Assembly (NCBI GenBank): GCA_030040115.1
Contig: JASHUH010000600.1
Span: 1 to 15,073, forward strand
Length of the DNA stretch: 15,073 nucleotides
Source of the DNA: Acidobacteriaceae bacterium
GTDB lineage: Bacteria; Acidobacteriota; Terriglobia; Terriglobales; Acidobacteriaceae
Reading direction: 5' to 3'
This document shows, one piece after another, positions 1 to 6,515 of this stretch; within the stretch, counting starts at the first letter, position 1; each line of letters begins with the position of its first letter. A program made the position numbers and the translations under genes. The notes under the pieces are model-generated. The model saw only the letters and a program-made list of their open reading frames with translations. It had not been told where the DNA came from and did no database searches.

Positions 1-294
1 GATACCGGCGTCGGCATGGCTGCCAAAGTGCGGGAGCGAATCTTCGAACCGTTTTTCATCACCAAAGAAGTGACCGGGACCAGCCTCGGGCTTTGGGTGA
101 GTCACGAGATTATCGCCAAACACCACGGCTTTGTCCACGTGCGCACGCGCACCGCCGCCCCAGGCAAATCTTCAGGAACCGTCTTCCAGTCTTTTATTCC
201 CGACGATCCGGAGCTGGCGCACCTTGACCTCCGCATCGCGCAGGGCCGCTACGCGGAACCAGAACTGCTCCCGCACCAGGAGGCAGAGGCCTAA
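1..294 (+). CDS. Sensor histidine kinase, C-terminal ATPase end (5' partial)
   Basis: The open frame runs in from the left edge, so only the last 97 residues are seen. They hold the end of a HATPase_c (GHKL) domain: the G1 box DTGVGM at residues 1-6, the F box RIFEPFFITKE at about 13-23 and the G2 box GTSLGLWVS at about 26-34, followed by a closing strand ending FIPDD. These boxes bind ATP for autophosphorylation of a histidine that would lie upstream. The usual G2 sequence is GTGLGL; here the middle Gly is Ser. No receiver or other domain follows, only about 35 polar residues. The partner regulator and the sensory domain are outside the window. The gene converges on the protease gene with a 4-bp overlap and no terminator between. 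Family certain; stimulus unknown. Confidence 0.9.
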   Translation, partial: DTGVGMAAKVRERIFEPFFITKEVTGTSLGLWVSHEIIAKHHGFVHVRTRTAAPGKSSGTVFQSFIPDDPELAHLDLRIAQGRYAEPELLPHQEAEA

Positions 295-2558
295 AAAGCG
301 TTCCGTTTCGCCGGCTCGCCGGAGGGAAGCAGACCGTAGCCCGGGGCAGGTGGTGACGTGGGATGAATCATGCAGCGGCTTCTCCGCTGCACGCCTCGGG
401 CGTAGGCGCGGGTCACGTGCAGCCGCTCCATGACCACGTAGCGGGTGCGCAGGCCCTCAATGGTCGCGGGCAGTGTGCCGGGAACCTGGCTGCGATCCAC
501 GTAGATGACCAGGGCGGCATCCTTGGGATTATCGAGACTTTGACCCACTCCGACTCCGAAGAAAGCCGGGTTCTGCCGCATCAGATTCTGCGCGATCTGC
601 TGCTTGACGGCGATGGCCTGGGTGACGACCGCAGCCGGGAGAGCAGGCAGCGCGCCCAAGCCAAGCACGGACGTAGGCGCCGTGCCCGCGGCGACCGCCT
701 GCGGTGTGGCCGGAATGACTACCGTGCGCACGCCGTCGATCGTGGCTGGGACGGTGGCGTTCAGATTCGCATCCACATACACAATGACCGCGGCTTGGCC
801 GGCAGAATCGCTGCTTTTCCCGGCGGCCACGCCGAGAATGCCGGTGGAGGGATTGACCAGGGCGCGGGCCTGCGTGAAGGCCGGCTGGGCGCGATCTACT
901 TCTGCGCCGCTGAGGGTGCGCGCCTGCGCCGCGACTGCGGTGCTGTCGCCATAATCCAGGCAGCTTACGGGGTGGTCGGATGTGCCCACGAATCGGTACG
1001 ACGCGCCATTGCCCGCCTGCGCGGCAAGCTCGCTCAGGACTTCCGGGGCCGGGTTGGCGACTCCCTGGCTCTGTCCGGCCTGATCCACACCGCCGGCAAA
1101 GAACAGGCCCACTGGCTCGGCGTTGCTGCTGTCGACTACCAGCGATCCCGAATCCCCGGCATCACTAAACTGGTTGCCCGTTATGGCGATCTGGTTCCTG
1201 TAATTCTTGGTGTAATAGGGCTTGGTTTCCGCGCAGTTGGCGTAATAGGAAACCTGCACGTCGAGGCTGAGAGCCGAGATGCTGGCGCAGGTCAGGCCGG
1301 TAGTGCGGCCGCTCTTTGCCACCGTCATGTTGAGCGATGCGGTTTCCCCTTTGCCGCCGGTGGAAGACACCCCGGGCGGCGCAGCGGCCAGCGTGCCATT
1401 GGATTGGCGCGCGCCCAGTTCCAGAATGGCGCCGCTGGGATTGACCGCGCCCGACTCCACCTGGGCGATGGCGGCGTCCACGTCCGTCGCGGGAGAGTCG
1501 ATGGGCGCCCACGCGGTGAGCGTGCCCACCGGGATTTCCGTGCCGCCGTTGCCGTAGGGACTGCAATTGTTATCGATTAGGCCGGGCTGGATGATCTCGT
1601 CGCCCGCCTTGGCCTGGTCGCTGCGCGCCAGCACGTGATTGTTGCTGAGCAGGTATTGCGTGCCGTTCGCATTCTGAATCAGCGCCCCGAGGGTGCCGCT
1701 GCAACAGTCGGCAATCTGCGCTCCTTGCGTATCGTAGTCGTTGTTGTTGCCGCCCGAACTGCCCAGTGCCATGGGCGTGGACAACTGCTCCTGGTGGCTG
1801 GCGGGATTGCTGTCGACCCCCGCGGCATTGAGCAGAACAACGGCGGACTGCCTGGAAGACGAGGCGCCCACCGTGGCCACCACGTAGGTGTCGTTGGTGG
1901 TGGAAACGCTGGCGGGCGCGGTGTAGGTTACGGTGCAGTACGTAAACGCCTGGCCTCCGCGCACGCAATTGGCAGCGCCCAGCGCGCCTTGGCCGCCGCT
2001 TGATCCTGTGGAGGTGTCGGATAGGGCGTAGTGAATGCCGGTCGTGCCGCCAGCCTCCGCGATATAGCCGGTGATCGCGACCGTGCCGCCGCTGCCCACG
2101 GCCACATTCTCCGGTGTGAGCGGCTGCAGGAACCCGGGGGTCACGGAAATGGTGGCCGAAGCCGTAATGTTGGGATTCGAGGCCAGAGCGGCTGTCACCG
2201 TGACTTGCAGGCTGTCGGCGGTGAGATAGCTGGGCGGCGTATATTCGCCGTCTGCGGTGATGCTGCCGTAGGTCCCGCCCTTGGGCAATGACCAGGTGAC
2301 ATCGGCAGGCTTGCCGCTGTTGAGGGTGGCGGTGAAGATTTCCACGGTCGAACCCGATGGGCTGGTGGCGTTGCAGCCGGTGCAGTTTGTATCGATGGCC
2401 GCGGCGCCGGGAGAGATGGAAAAAATTCCATTCGAGCTGCCCCGACGCGCTACGTCACCGTTTGGGGAATTTGCCAGGACGCCGCCGCATCCGGCCAAAG
2501 CCATCAGGCAGGGAAGCGCGGCCAGAGCCAGAGCCGGCCAGAGGAAACGGCGCAACAT
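291..2558 (-). CDS. Exported lipoprotein with Ig-like domain, trypsin-like serine protease domain and two C-terminal repeat modules
   Basis: A protein of 755 aa. The ATG at 2558 is chosen because it opens directly into a lipoprotein signal peptide (MLRRFLWPALALAAL, lipobox LAGC, Cys24). The frame stays open 92 codons further upstream, but that part is Arg-rich and unlike a protein. An Ig-like beta domain lies at about 68-140 and another beta-rich stretch at about 145-245. The protease core shows a His in SNNHVLA (His308), an Asp in TDVDAAIAQV (359 or 361), the motif SGRTTGLT (about 416-423) and the nucleophile Ser in DAGDSGSLVV (Ser470), a complete chymotrypsin-type triad. After it come two copies of a roughly 45-residue module (about 573-616 and 666-710). 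The layout resembles NAL1-like trypsin families, which pair such a core with GVGVG...VYVD segments. It probably acts at the cell surface; substrate unknown. Confidence 0.85.
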   Translation of the reverse strand: MLRRFLWPALALAALPCLMALAGCGGVLANSPNGDVARRGSSNGIFSISPGAAAIDTNCTGCNATSPSGSTVEIFTATLNSGKPADVTWSLPKGGTYGSITADGEYTPPSYLTADSLQVTVTAALASNPNITASATISVTPGFLQPLTPENVAVGSGGTVAITGYIAEAGGTTGIHYALSDTSTGSSGGQGALGAANCVRGGQAFTYCTVTYTAPASVSTTNDTYVVATVGASSSRQSAVVLLNAAGVDSNPASHQEQLSTPMALGSSGGNNNDYDTQGAQIADCCSGTLGALIQNANGTQYLLSNNHVLARSDQAKAGDEIIQPGLIDNNCSPYGNGGTEIPVGTLTAWAPIDSPATDVDAAIAQVESGAVNPSGAILELGARQSNGTLAAAPPGVSSTGGKGETASLNMTVAKSGRTTGLTCASISALSLDVQVSYYANCAETKPYYTKNYRNQIAITGNQFSDAGDSGSLVVDSSNAEPVGLFFAGGVDQAGQSQGVANPAPEVLSELAAQAGNGASYRFVGTSDHPVSCLDYGDSTAVAAQARTLSGAEVDRAQPAFTQARALVNPSTGILGVAAGKSSDSAGQAAVIVYVDANLNATVPATIDGVRTVVIPATPQAVAAGTAPTSVLGLGALPALPAAVVTQAIAVKQQIAQNLMRQNPAFFGVGVGQSLDNPKDAALVIYVDRSQVPGTLPATIEGLRTRYVVMERLHVTRAYARGVQRRSRCMIHPTSPPAPGYGLLPSGEPAKRNAF
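429..563 (-). repeat. Protein-level tandem module, copy 2, in the lipoprotein protease
   Basis: This encodes residues about 666-710, starting FFGVGVGQSLDNPKDAA, with VIYVD and LPATIEGLRTRYVV. It is the partner of the module at 711-842. An NPAFFGVGVG-type segment precedes the catalytic core in some related trypsin-like proteins; here both copies follow the core. Confidence 0.8.
711..842 (-). repeat. Protein-level tandem module, copy 1, in the lipoprotein protease
   Basis: This encodes residues about 573-616, starting ILGVAAGKSSDS, with core AAVIVYVDAN and ending VPATIDGVRT. It aligns with copy 2 at 429-563: ILGVAAGK with FFGVGVGQ, VIVYVD with LVIYVD, and VPATIDGVRT with LPATIEGLRT. An Ala-rich linker of about 50 residues separates the copies. 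The match is visible in the protein but diverged in DNA, so the duplication is old. Confidence 0.8.
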
Positions 2559-3135
2559 GCATTCCCGGAGGCGGCGCCAAGCTGGCGGCGGGATGGGCGA
2601 TGGCCTATCGCGGCCAACCTGGCGCAGGCACACCTCTATGCCGGGAGAGTGCGGAGCTTCTCTCGCAATTTCTACAGCCTGCTGCAATGGTTTCCGCGCC
2701 TTCCTGGCCCTACGGGCGGTTTTCGTTGTGACCGCGCACCCACGCACGCTCCCGCGCCTTCCCTGCTGCGGAGGAATCTCGTTCCGGCACACGTACCGCT
2801 TGCAACGCTCACTTAGACCACGGCAGCCCCGCAAAGGTTGCTCTGGAAGGCTTGTCGGCGCCGGTCAAAACCCGCCTGCTCAGCACTCTTTGTTTTCTCG
2901 CGCTTGCGGACGATGCATTCCTCATTGTTTCACGAACGGAGTCCGGGAAACCACGATATTTGCTGGGTTTCCCCCTCTTAAGTAATAAGCGGCGACGGCG
3001 GCGCGGTTTTTTCATGAAGGTGTAATGAAGACGGGAAGCGTTTCAAACCAGAAGCCCACGATGGGGCGGTGCGAAAATGGCGCCGCACGGGATATGATCG
3101 GGGCACGACCGGGCAAAATCGGCGATGGGCGGACG
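2559..3135. other. Divergent intergenic region between lipoprotein protease and macrodomain genes
   Basis: This 577-bp spacer separates two divergent starts and should hold both promoters. The frames open in it are Arg/Pro-rich and lack good ribosome binding sites, so I call no gene. The only promoter-like string I can point to is near the macrodomain gene (3093-3098). No convincing repeat or terminator was seen. Confidence 0.5.
3093..3098 (+). promoter_or_regulatory. Candidate -10 box for the macrodomain gene
   Basis: TATGAT matches five of six positions of the sigma-70 -10 consensus. It would start transcription near 3105, about 30 nt before the ATG at 3136. The -35 region 17 bp upstream (TGCGAA) is poor. 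If right, it rules out the in-frame ATG at 3025 as the start. Confidence 0.3.
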
Positions 3136-3660
3136 ATGACTGAACTCAGGGCGGTTTCCGGCGATATTACGCGGCTGGCGGCGGACGCGATTGTGAACGC
3201 GGCCAACACTTCGCTGCTGGGCGGCGGCGGCGTGGACGGCGCGATTCACCGTGCGGCCGGCCCGGAGCTGCTGGCGGCATGCAGGAAACTGAATGGCTGC
3301 GAAACCGGATACGCGAAAGCGACACCGGGGTTCCGGCTGCCCGCCAAGTGGGTGTTTCACGCCGTGGGCCCAGTGTGGCGCGGCGGCGGCCACAACGAAG
3401 ACCAACTGCTGGCGTCCTGTTACCGGCGCTGCCTGGAATTGGCGCGGGAACACCAGGCGCGGTCGATTGCGTTTCCCGCCATCAGCACCGGGATCTACGG
3501 TTTTCCCGCGCGCCGCGCGGCGGAAATCGCGGTGGGCGCAGTGAGAGCCAGCGCGACGCCGAACGGGGTGGAAGAAGTGGACTTTGTTTGCTTCGATTCG
3601 GACACGCTGCTCATTTACGAGGAATTGCTCGCTGGCCCGGGCGAGTCCGACCGGCAGTAA
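3136..3660 (+). CDS. ymdB: Macrodomain ADP-ribosylhydrolase / O-acetyl-ADP-ribose deacetylase (YmdB/MacroD type)
   Basis: A protein of 174 aa, close to the 177 aa of E. coli YmdB, consisting of one macrodomain. Family motifs are all present: [16 protein letters not shown] (9-24), the [14 protein letters not shown] loop (29-42, with Asp34 and His38), [20 protein letters not shown] (73-92) and [13 protein letters not shown] (112-124), which closes over the ribose and phosphates. Such enzymes remove O-acetyl from O-acetyl-ADP-ribose and mono-ADP-ribose from acidic residues in the cytosol. The start at 3136 is chosen because the domain begins there; the in-frame ATG at 3025 would add 37 residues with no likeness to the family. 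There is no strong Shine-Dalgarno sequence. No ADP-ribosyltransferase, sirtuin or toxin partner is adjacent, so it is more likely a housekeeping copy than part of a toxin-antitoxin pair. Confidence 0.93.
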   Translation: MTELRAVSGDITRLAADAIVNAANTSLLGGGGVDGAIHRAAGPELLAACRKLNGCETGYAKATPGFRLPAKWVFHAVGPVWRGGGHNEDQLLASCYRRCLELAREHQARSIAFPAISTGIYGFPARRAAEIAVGAVRASATPNGVEEVDFVCFDSDTLLIYEELLAGPGESDRQ

Positions 3661-3663
3661 AAT

Positions 3664-3683
3664 CGCCCTCGATTTTGAGGGCG
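3664..3683 (+). terminator. Short hairpin directly after the macrodomain gene
   Basis: A perfect 7-bp stem (CGCCCTC / GAGGGCG) with a 6-nt loop GATTTT starts 4 nt after the stop codon. No T-run follows, so it may be a weak or factor-assisted terminator or an mRNA 3' end stabiliser. Confidence 0.35.
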
Positions 3684-3812
3684 CGTCTCCCATCATGAGA
3701 ATCGCGGCCTTCGGCGGACTTAGACTCACGTCATGACCGCGGGCCACCTAGGCCTGCGAGAGACATGCATTCCCAGCCTGTTGATGAAATTTTTCCCTTA
3801 AAGGAGTCAGGC

Positions 3813-3938
3813 ATGAGGCTTCGCCTCCCAATGGGGCATGAAAACGAAGCATCACGATGGAACCGGCCCCGCGAACTCGCTAACTCGCCAGGCCGCGCAG
3901 CGGCGCTAACCCGCGAAGAATCACAACCGCCGGTCTAG
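3813..3938 (+). CDS. Possible small ORF of 41 aa, unrecognised
   Basis: ATG at 3813 follows a strong Shine-Dalgarno sequence (AAAGGAG, 3800-3806) with a 6-nt gap. The frame reads MRLRLPMGHENEASRWNRPR and continues Arg/Ala-rich to TAG at 3936. It has no hydrophobic segment or motif that I know. It lies in the 318-bp gap between the macrodomain and yajO genes, 40 bp before yajO, so it could be a small protein, a leader ORF, or chance. The start codon region can also fold as a GAGGC-TTC-GCCTC hairpin (3815-3827). The good ribosome site is the only positive evidence. The rest of the gap (3684-3799) shows nothing I can name. Confidence 0.25.
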   Translation: MRLRLPMGHENEASRWNRPRELANSPGRAAALTREESQPPV

Positions 3939-3978
3939 GAACCGCTCGACGGCAGGAACTATTTTCGAAGGAGAAAAA

Positions 3979-4977
3979 ATGGACTACGCGAATCTTGGCA
4001 GGACCGGGCTGAAGGTCTCGCGCCTTTGCCTGGGCTGCATGACCTATGGCGAGCCGGCGACGGGGCCGCGCAAAGTGGGCCGCCACGCCTGGACGTTGAA
4101 CGAAGCCGAAAGCCAGCCCTTTCTGCGCCAGGCCCTCGATCTCGGCATAAATTTTTTCGATACCGCCAACGTGTACTCAAGCGGCGACAGCGAGCGCATT
4201 GTGGGGCGATTTTTGAAGGCCCATGCGCGGCGCGAAGCCGTGGTCATCGGCACCAAGCTTCACGGCGTAATGCGCGAGGAGCCGAACGGGCGCGGGCTGT
4301 CGCGCAAAGAGATTGTGTACGAGCTGGAACAGAGTTTGAAGCGCCTGGAGACCGATTACGTCGACCTTTATCAGATTCACCGCTGGGACAACGAGACGCC
4401 GATCGAGGAGACGCTGGAAGCCTTGCACGACATGGTCAAGGCGGGCAAGGTGCGCTACATCGGAGCATCTTCCATGTGGGCCTGGCAGTTCGCCAAGGCG
4501 CTGTATGTCGCCGACCGGCATGGCTGGACACGTTTCGCGACCATGCAGAACCATTACAACCTGATCTATCGCGAAGAGGAGCGGGAAATGATGGCGCTGT
4601 GCCGTGCGGAGGGCATCGGGGTGATTCCCTGGAGCCCTTTGGCGCGCGGCCGGCTGGCGCGGCCCTCAGGCGGCCAAGGAACCAAGCGCAACGAGATGGA
4701 TATCGTGGCCACGAACCTGTATGCGCGCAGCGAGGAAGCGGATCGCAAAGTGATTGACCGGCTGGGCGAGCTGGCGGAGAAGCGTGGCCTTCCGCGCGCG
4801 CAGCTCGCCTTGGCGTGGTTGCTTGCCAAACCGGGAGTCACGGCACCGATTGTGGGCGCAAGCAAGCCGCATCATCTCAAAGACGCAGTCGCCGCGCTTG
4901 CGGTGCGCCTCGAGCCGGAGGAAATTGCCTCGCTCGAAGAGCTTTACGTTCCCCATGCCGTGGTGGGGTTCAGCTAA
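3979..4977 (+). CDS. yajO: Aldo/keto reductase, YajO type
   Basis: A protein of 332 aa (E. coli YajO is 324). Translation starts at the ATG after GAAGGAG (3967-3973). The AKR catalytic tetrad is complete: Asp61 and Tyr66 in NFFDTANVYSSG, Lys93 in IGTKLHG and His134 in YQIHRWD. The NADP-binding C-terminal segments IPWSPLARGRL and PIVGASKP are also present. Long matches to YajO such as RLCLGCMTYGEP, HYNLIYREEEREM and PHAVVGF make this a close relative. It is a cytosolic NAD(P)H-dependent carbonyl reductase; E. coli YajO is linked to 1-deoxyxylulose 5-phosphate formation for thiamine, but the substrate here cannot be read from the sequence. Its 3' end overlaps the convergent siroheme synthase gene by 8 bp. 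Confidence 0.92.
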   Translation: MDYANLGRTGLKVSRLCLGCMTYGEPATGPRKVGRHAWTLNEAESQPFLRQALDLGINFFDTANVYSSGDSERIVGRFLKAHARREAVVIGTKLHGVMREEPNGRGLSRKEIVYELEQSLKRLETDYVDLYQIHRWDNETPIEETLEALHDMVKAGKVRYIGASSMWAWQFAKALYVADRHGWTRFATMQNHYNLIYREEEREMMALCRAEGIGVIPWSPLARGRLARPSGGQGTKRNEMDIVATNLYARSEEADRKVIDRLGELAEKRGLPRAQLALAWLLAKPGVTAPIVGASKPHHLKDAVAALAVRLEPEEIASLEELYVPHAVVGFS

Positions 4978-6370
4978 AAGTGGGATTCCGCTCGCTGCTC
5001 CAAGCTTGCATGGCTGCGTCGACGGCGCTCCGCGCTTCCGAAACATCGACAGTGCGCACCGCCCATCCGGCGAGGAGCAGGCTGGGCGCCGGCGCGGGCG
5101 CCATTTCGCCGAGAGCCCCGAGGGTGGTGAGCCGAACCAATTCGCCGGGCTGCGCCGCGTGCGACACGAGAGCGCAGGGGAAATCGGGTGGCAGGCCCTC
5201 GGCGAGCCACTCCGCGGCTAGAAGAGCGAGGTCGCGACCGGGCATGTACACGACGCGCGTTGCATCTTCGAGCGCGGGAAGGGAACTGTGGCTGTGCGAC
5301 TGCGCGTGATGGCCGGTGGAGAAGATGACCTTCGACGCCCAATTGCGATCGGTAAGCGAACAGCCAATGGACGCTGCGGCGGCGAAGGCCGCGGAAACCC
5401 CGGGGACAATCTCGCAAGGAATCCCGGCCGCGGCGAGTGCGGCAATTTCTTCCGCGGCGCGGCCGAAGAGGAGTGGATCGCCGCTCTTGAGGCGCACCAC
5501 GCTGCGGCCGGCGCGCGCGTGTTCGATCATGAACGCGTTGATCTGTTCCTGCGTGATGGTTTTTGGGCCGCAGCGCTTGCCGACGTTGATCACCACGGCG
5601 TGGGCCGGCGCCAAATCGAGGATCGCGTCCGCAACCAGGTCGTCGTGCAGAAGGACGCCGGCGGATTCGATCAAACGCAACGCCTTGACCGTCAGCAGCT
5701 CGGGATCGCCCGGACCTGCGCCGACCAGGTAAACCGATCCGGCTGCGGCGCGCGAAGCTTCTCTTCCTGTACGGGCCAACTGCTTCGTGGAGCACAAGCT
5801 CGAATCGCAGATCTGGCGCTGAGCCAATTCATGCAGCAGCAGCCTGCGTTCTTCGCCGCGCGGGTGCACGCCAAGAACTTCGCGGCGCAATTTGCCCAGG
5901 TCCTTGAGCCACGGGCCGAGGTCATCGGGCAACTGCTCATCGATTTCGCGGCGCAACCGCTGCGCCATGGCGGGACTTCGACCGGAAGTCGAGATGGCGA
6001 TTTCGAGATCGCCGCGGCTGACGACGGAGCCGAAAAAGAAGTCGCAATGGGGAATATCGTCGACGCTGTTGCAGGCGACGCTGCGGGCGTGGGCCTCGCG
6101 ATACACCGCCGCATTGACTTGGGGCGAATTCGTGGCGGCGATGACGAGAAAGTGCCCGTCGAGGTCCGAAGGCTGAAAAGCGCGCGGGATCCATTCCAAT
6201 TTGCCTTCGCGAGCCAGTTGCCGCACCTCCGGCCGCGCCTCGGGCGCAACCACGCGCAGACGCGCGCCGGTTTTAAGCAGTGCGCCGATCTTGTCGAGCG
6301 CCACCGCGCCCCCGCCGATCACCAGGCAGCAGCGGCCGTCAAGTTTCAAAAAAATGGGCAGAAGGCTCAT
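4970..6370 (-). CDS. cysG: Siroheme synthase, fused precorrin-2 dehydrogenase/ferrochelatase and uroporphyrinogen-III C-methyltransferase
   Basis: A protein of 466 aa, against 457 for E. coli CysG, with both halves present. N-terminal half: NAD-binding LVIGGGAVALDK (16-27), NSVDDIPHCDFFF with Asp104/105, and ISTSGRSPAMA with Ser127/129, which correspond to the dehydrogenase/chelatase site. After a linker (about 185-210) comes the SAM-dependent methyltransferase: LVGAGPGDPELLT (215-227), RLKSGDPLLFGR (293-304), IVPGVSA (321-327), LTDRNWASKVIFSTGHH and VVYMPGRD. Together they turn uroporphyrinogen III into siroheme in the cytosol. The gene lies 145 bp downstream of the siroheme-dependent reductase on the same strand, so an operon making enzyme plus cofactor is likely. 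No clear Shine-Dalgarno sequence precedes the ATG; the spacer there consists of 7-bp repeats. The 3' end overlaps yajO by 8 bp. Confidence 0.95.
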   Translation of the reverse strand: MSLLPIFLKLDGRCCLVIGGGAVALDKIGALLKTGARLRVVAPEARPEVRQLAREGKLEWIPRAFQPSDLDGHFLVIAATNSPQVNAAVYREAHARSVACNSVDDIPHCDFFFGSVVSRGDLEIAISTSGRSPAMAQRLRREIDEQLPDDLGPWLKDLGKLRREVLGVHPRGEERRLLLHELAQRQICDSSLCSTKQLARTGREASRAAAGSVYLVGAGPGDPELLTVKALRLIESAGVLLHDDLVADAILDLAPAHAVVINVGKRCGPKTITQEQINAFMIEHARAGRSVVRLKSGDPLLFGRAAEEIAALAAAGIPCEIVPGVSAAFAAAASIGCSLTDRNWASKVIFSTGHHAQSHSHSSLPALEDATRVVYMPGRDLALLAAEWLAEGLPPDFPCALVSHAAQPGELVRLTTLGALGEMAPAPAPSLLLAGWAVRTVDVSEARSAVDAAMQAWSSERNPTFS

Positions 6371-6379
6371 AAATCGGCT

Positions 6380-6449
6380 ATCAATTCACAGTTCGAAGTT
6401 CGCAGTTGTCGGTTCCCAGTTTTTCAGCGCTCAGGTCGCAGATCTCAGT
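6380..6449. repeat. Degenerate heptanucleotide repeat tract A
   Basis: Read on the plus strand in steps of seven from 6387: CACAGTT, CGAAGTT, CGCAGTT, GTCGGTT, CCCAGTT, then after a one-base slip TTTCAGC, GCTCAGG, TCGCAGA, TCTCAGT. About ten units share a CAGTT/TCAG core. The tract fills the cysG-proximal half of the reductase-cysG spacer. Confidence 0.75.
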
Positions 6450-6466
6450 TTCAATATCCGGCGCCT

Positions 6467-6515
6467 AACCCTAATCCCTTTGCCTGATCCCTGATCCCTG
6501 ATCTCTGATCCCTCA
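6467..6515. repeat. Heptanucleotide repeat tract B
   Basis: From 6481 the units are TGCCTGA, TCCCTGA, TCCCTGA, TCTCTGA and TCCCTCA, preceded by looser AACCCTA and ATCCCTT. The last unit ends at the base next to the reductase stop codon (6516-6518). Same period as tract A, different core. Confidence 0.85.

Noticed and set aside
363..1580. Long plus-strand ORF (405 aa) opposite the protease gene
   Set aside because: It is an antisense shadow of a GC-rich gene whose minus-strand product has clear catalytic motifs; the composition is Gly/Arg/Ala-rich with no motif.
2559..2834. 92-codon open extension upstream of the lipoprotein protease
   Set aside because: A clean lipoprotein signal peptide begins at 2558 and must be at the N-terminus; the extension is Arg/Pro-rich and unlike a domain.
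3025..3135. ATG at 3025 as the macrodomain start
   Set aside because: It adds 37 residues not matching the family, and its purine-rich site is only 2 nt from the ATG.
3770..3800. CAGCCTGTTGATGAAATTTTTCCC-like stretch as an insertion sequence end
   Set aside because: It recalls the ends of some insertion elements, but there is no transposase, no inverted partner and no target duplication nearby.
6380..6515. Repeat tracts as a possible CRISPR array
   Set aside because: The unit is 7 bp with no spacers; these are short tandem repeats.
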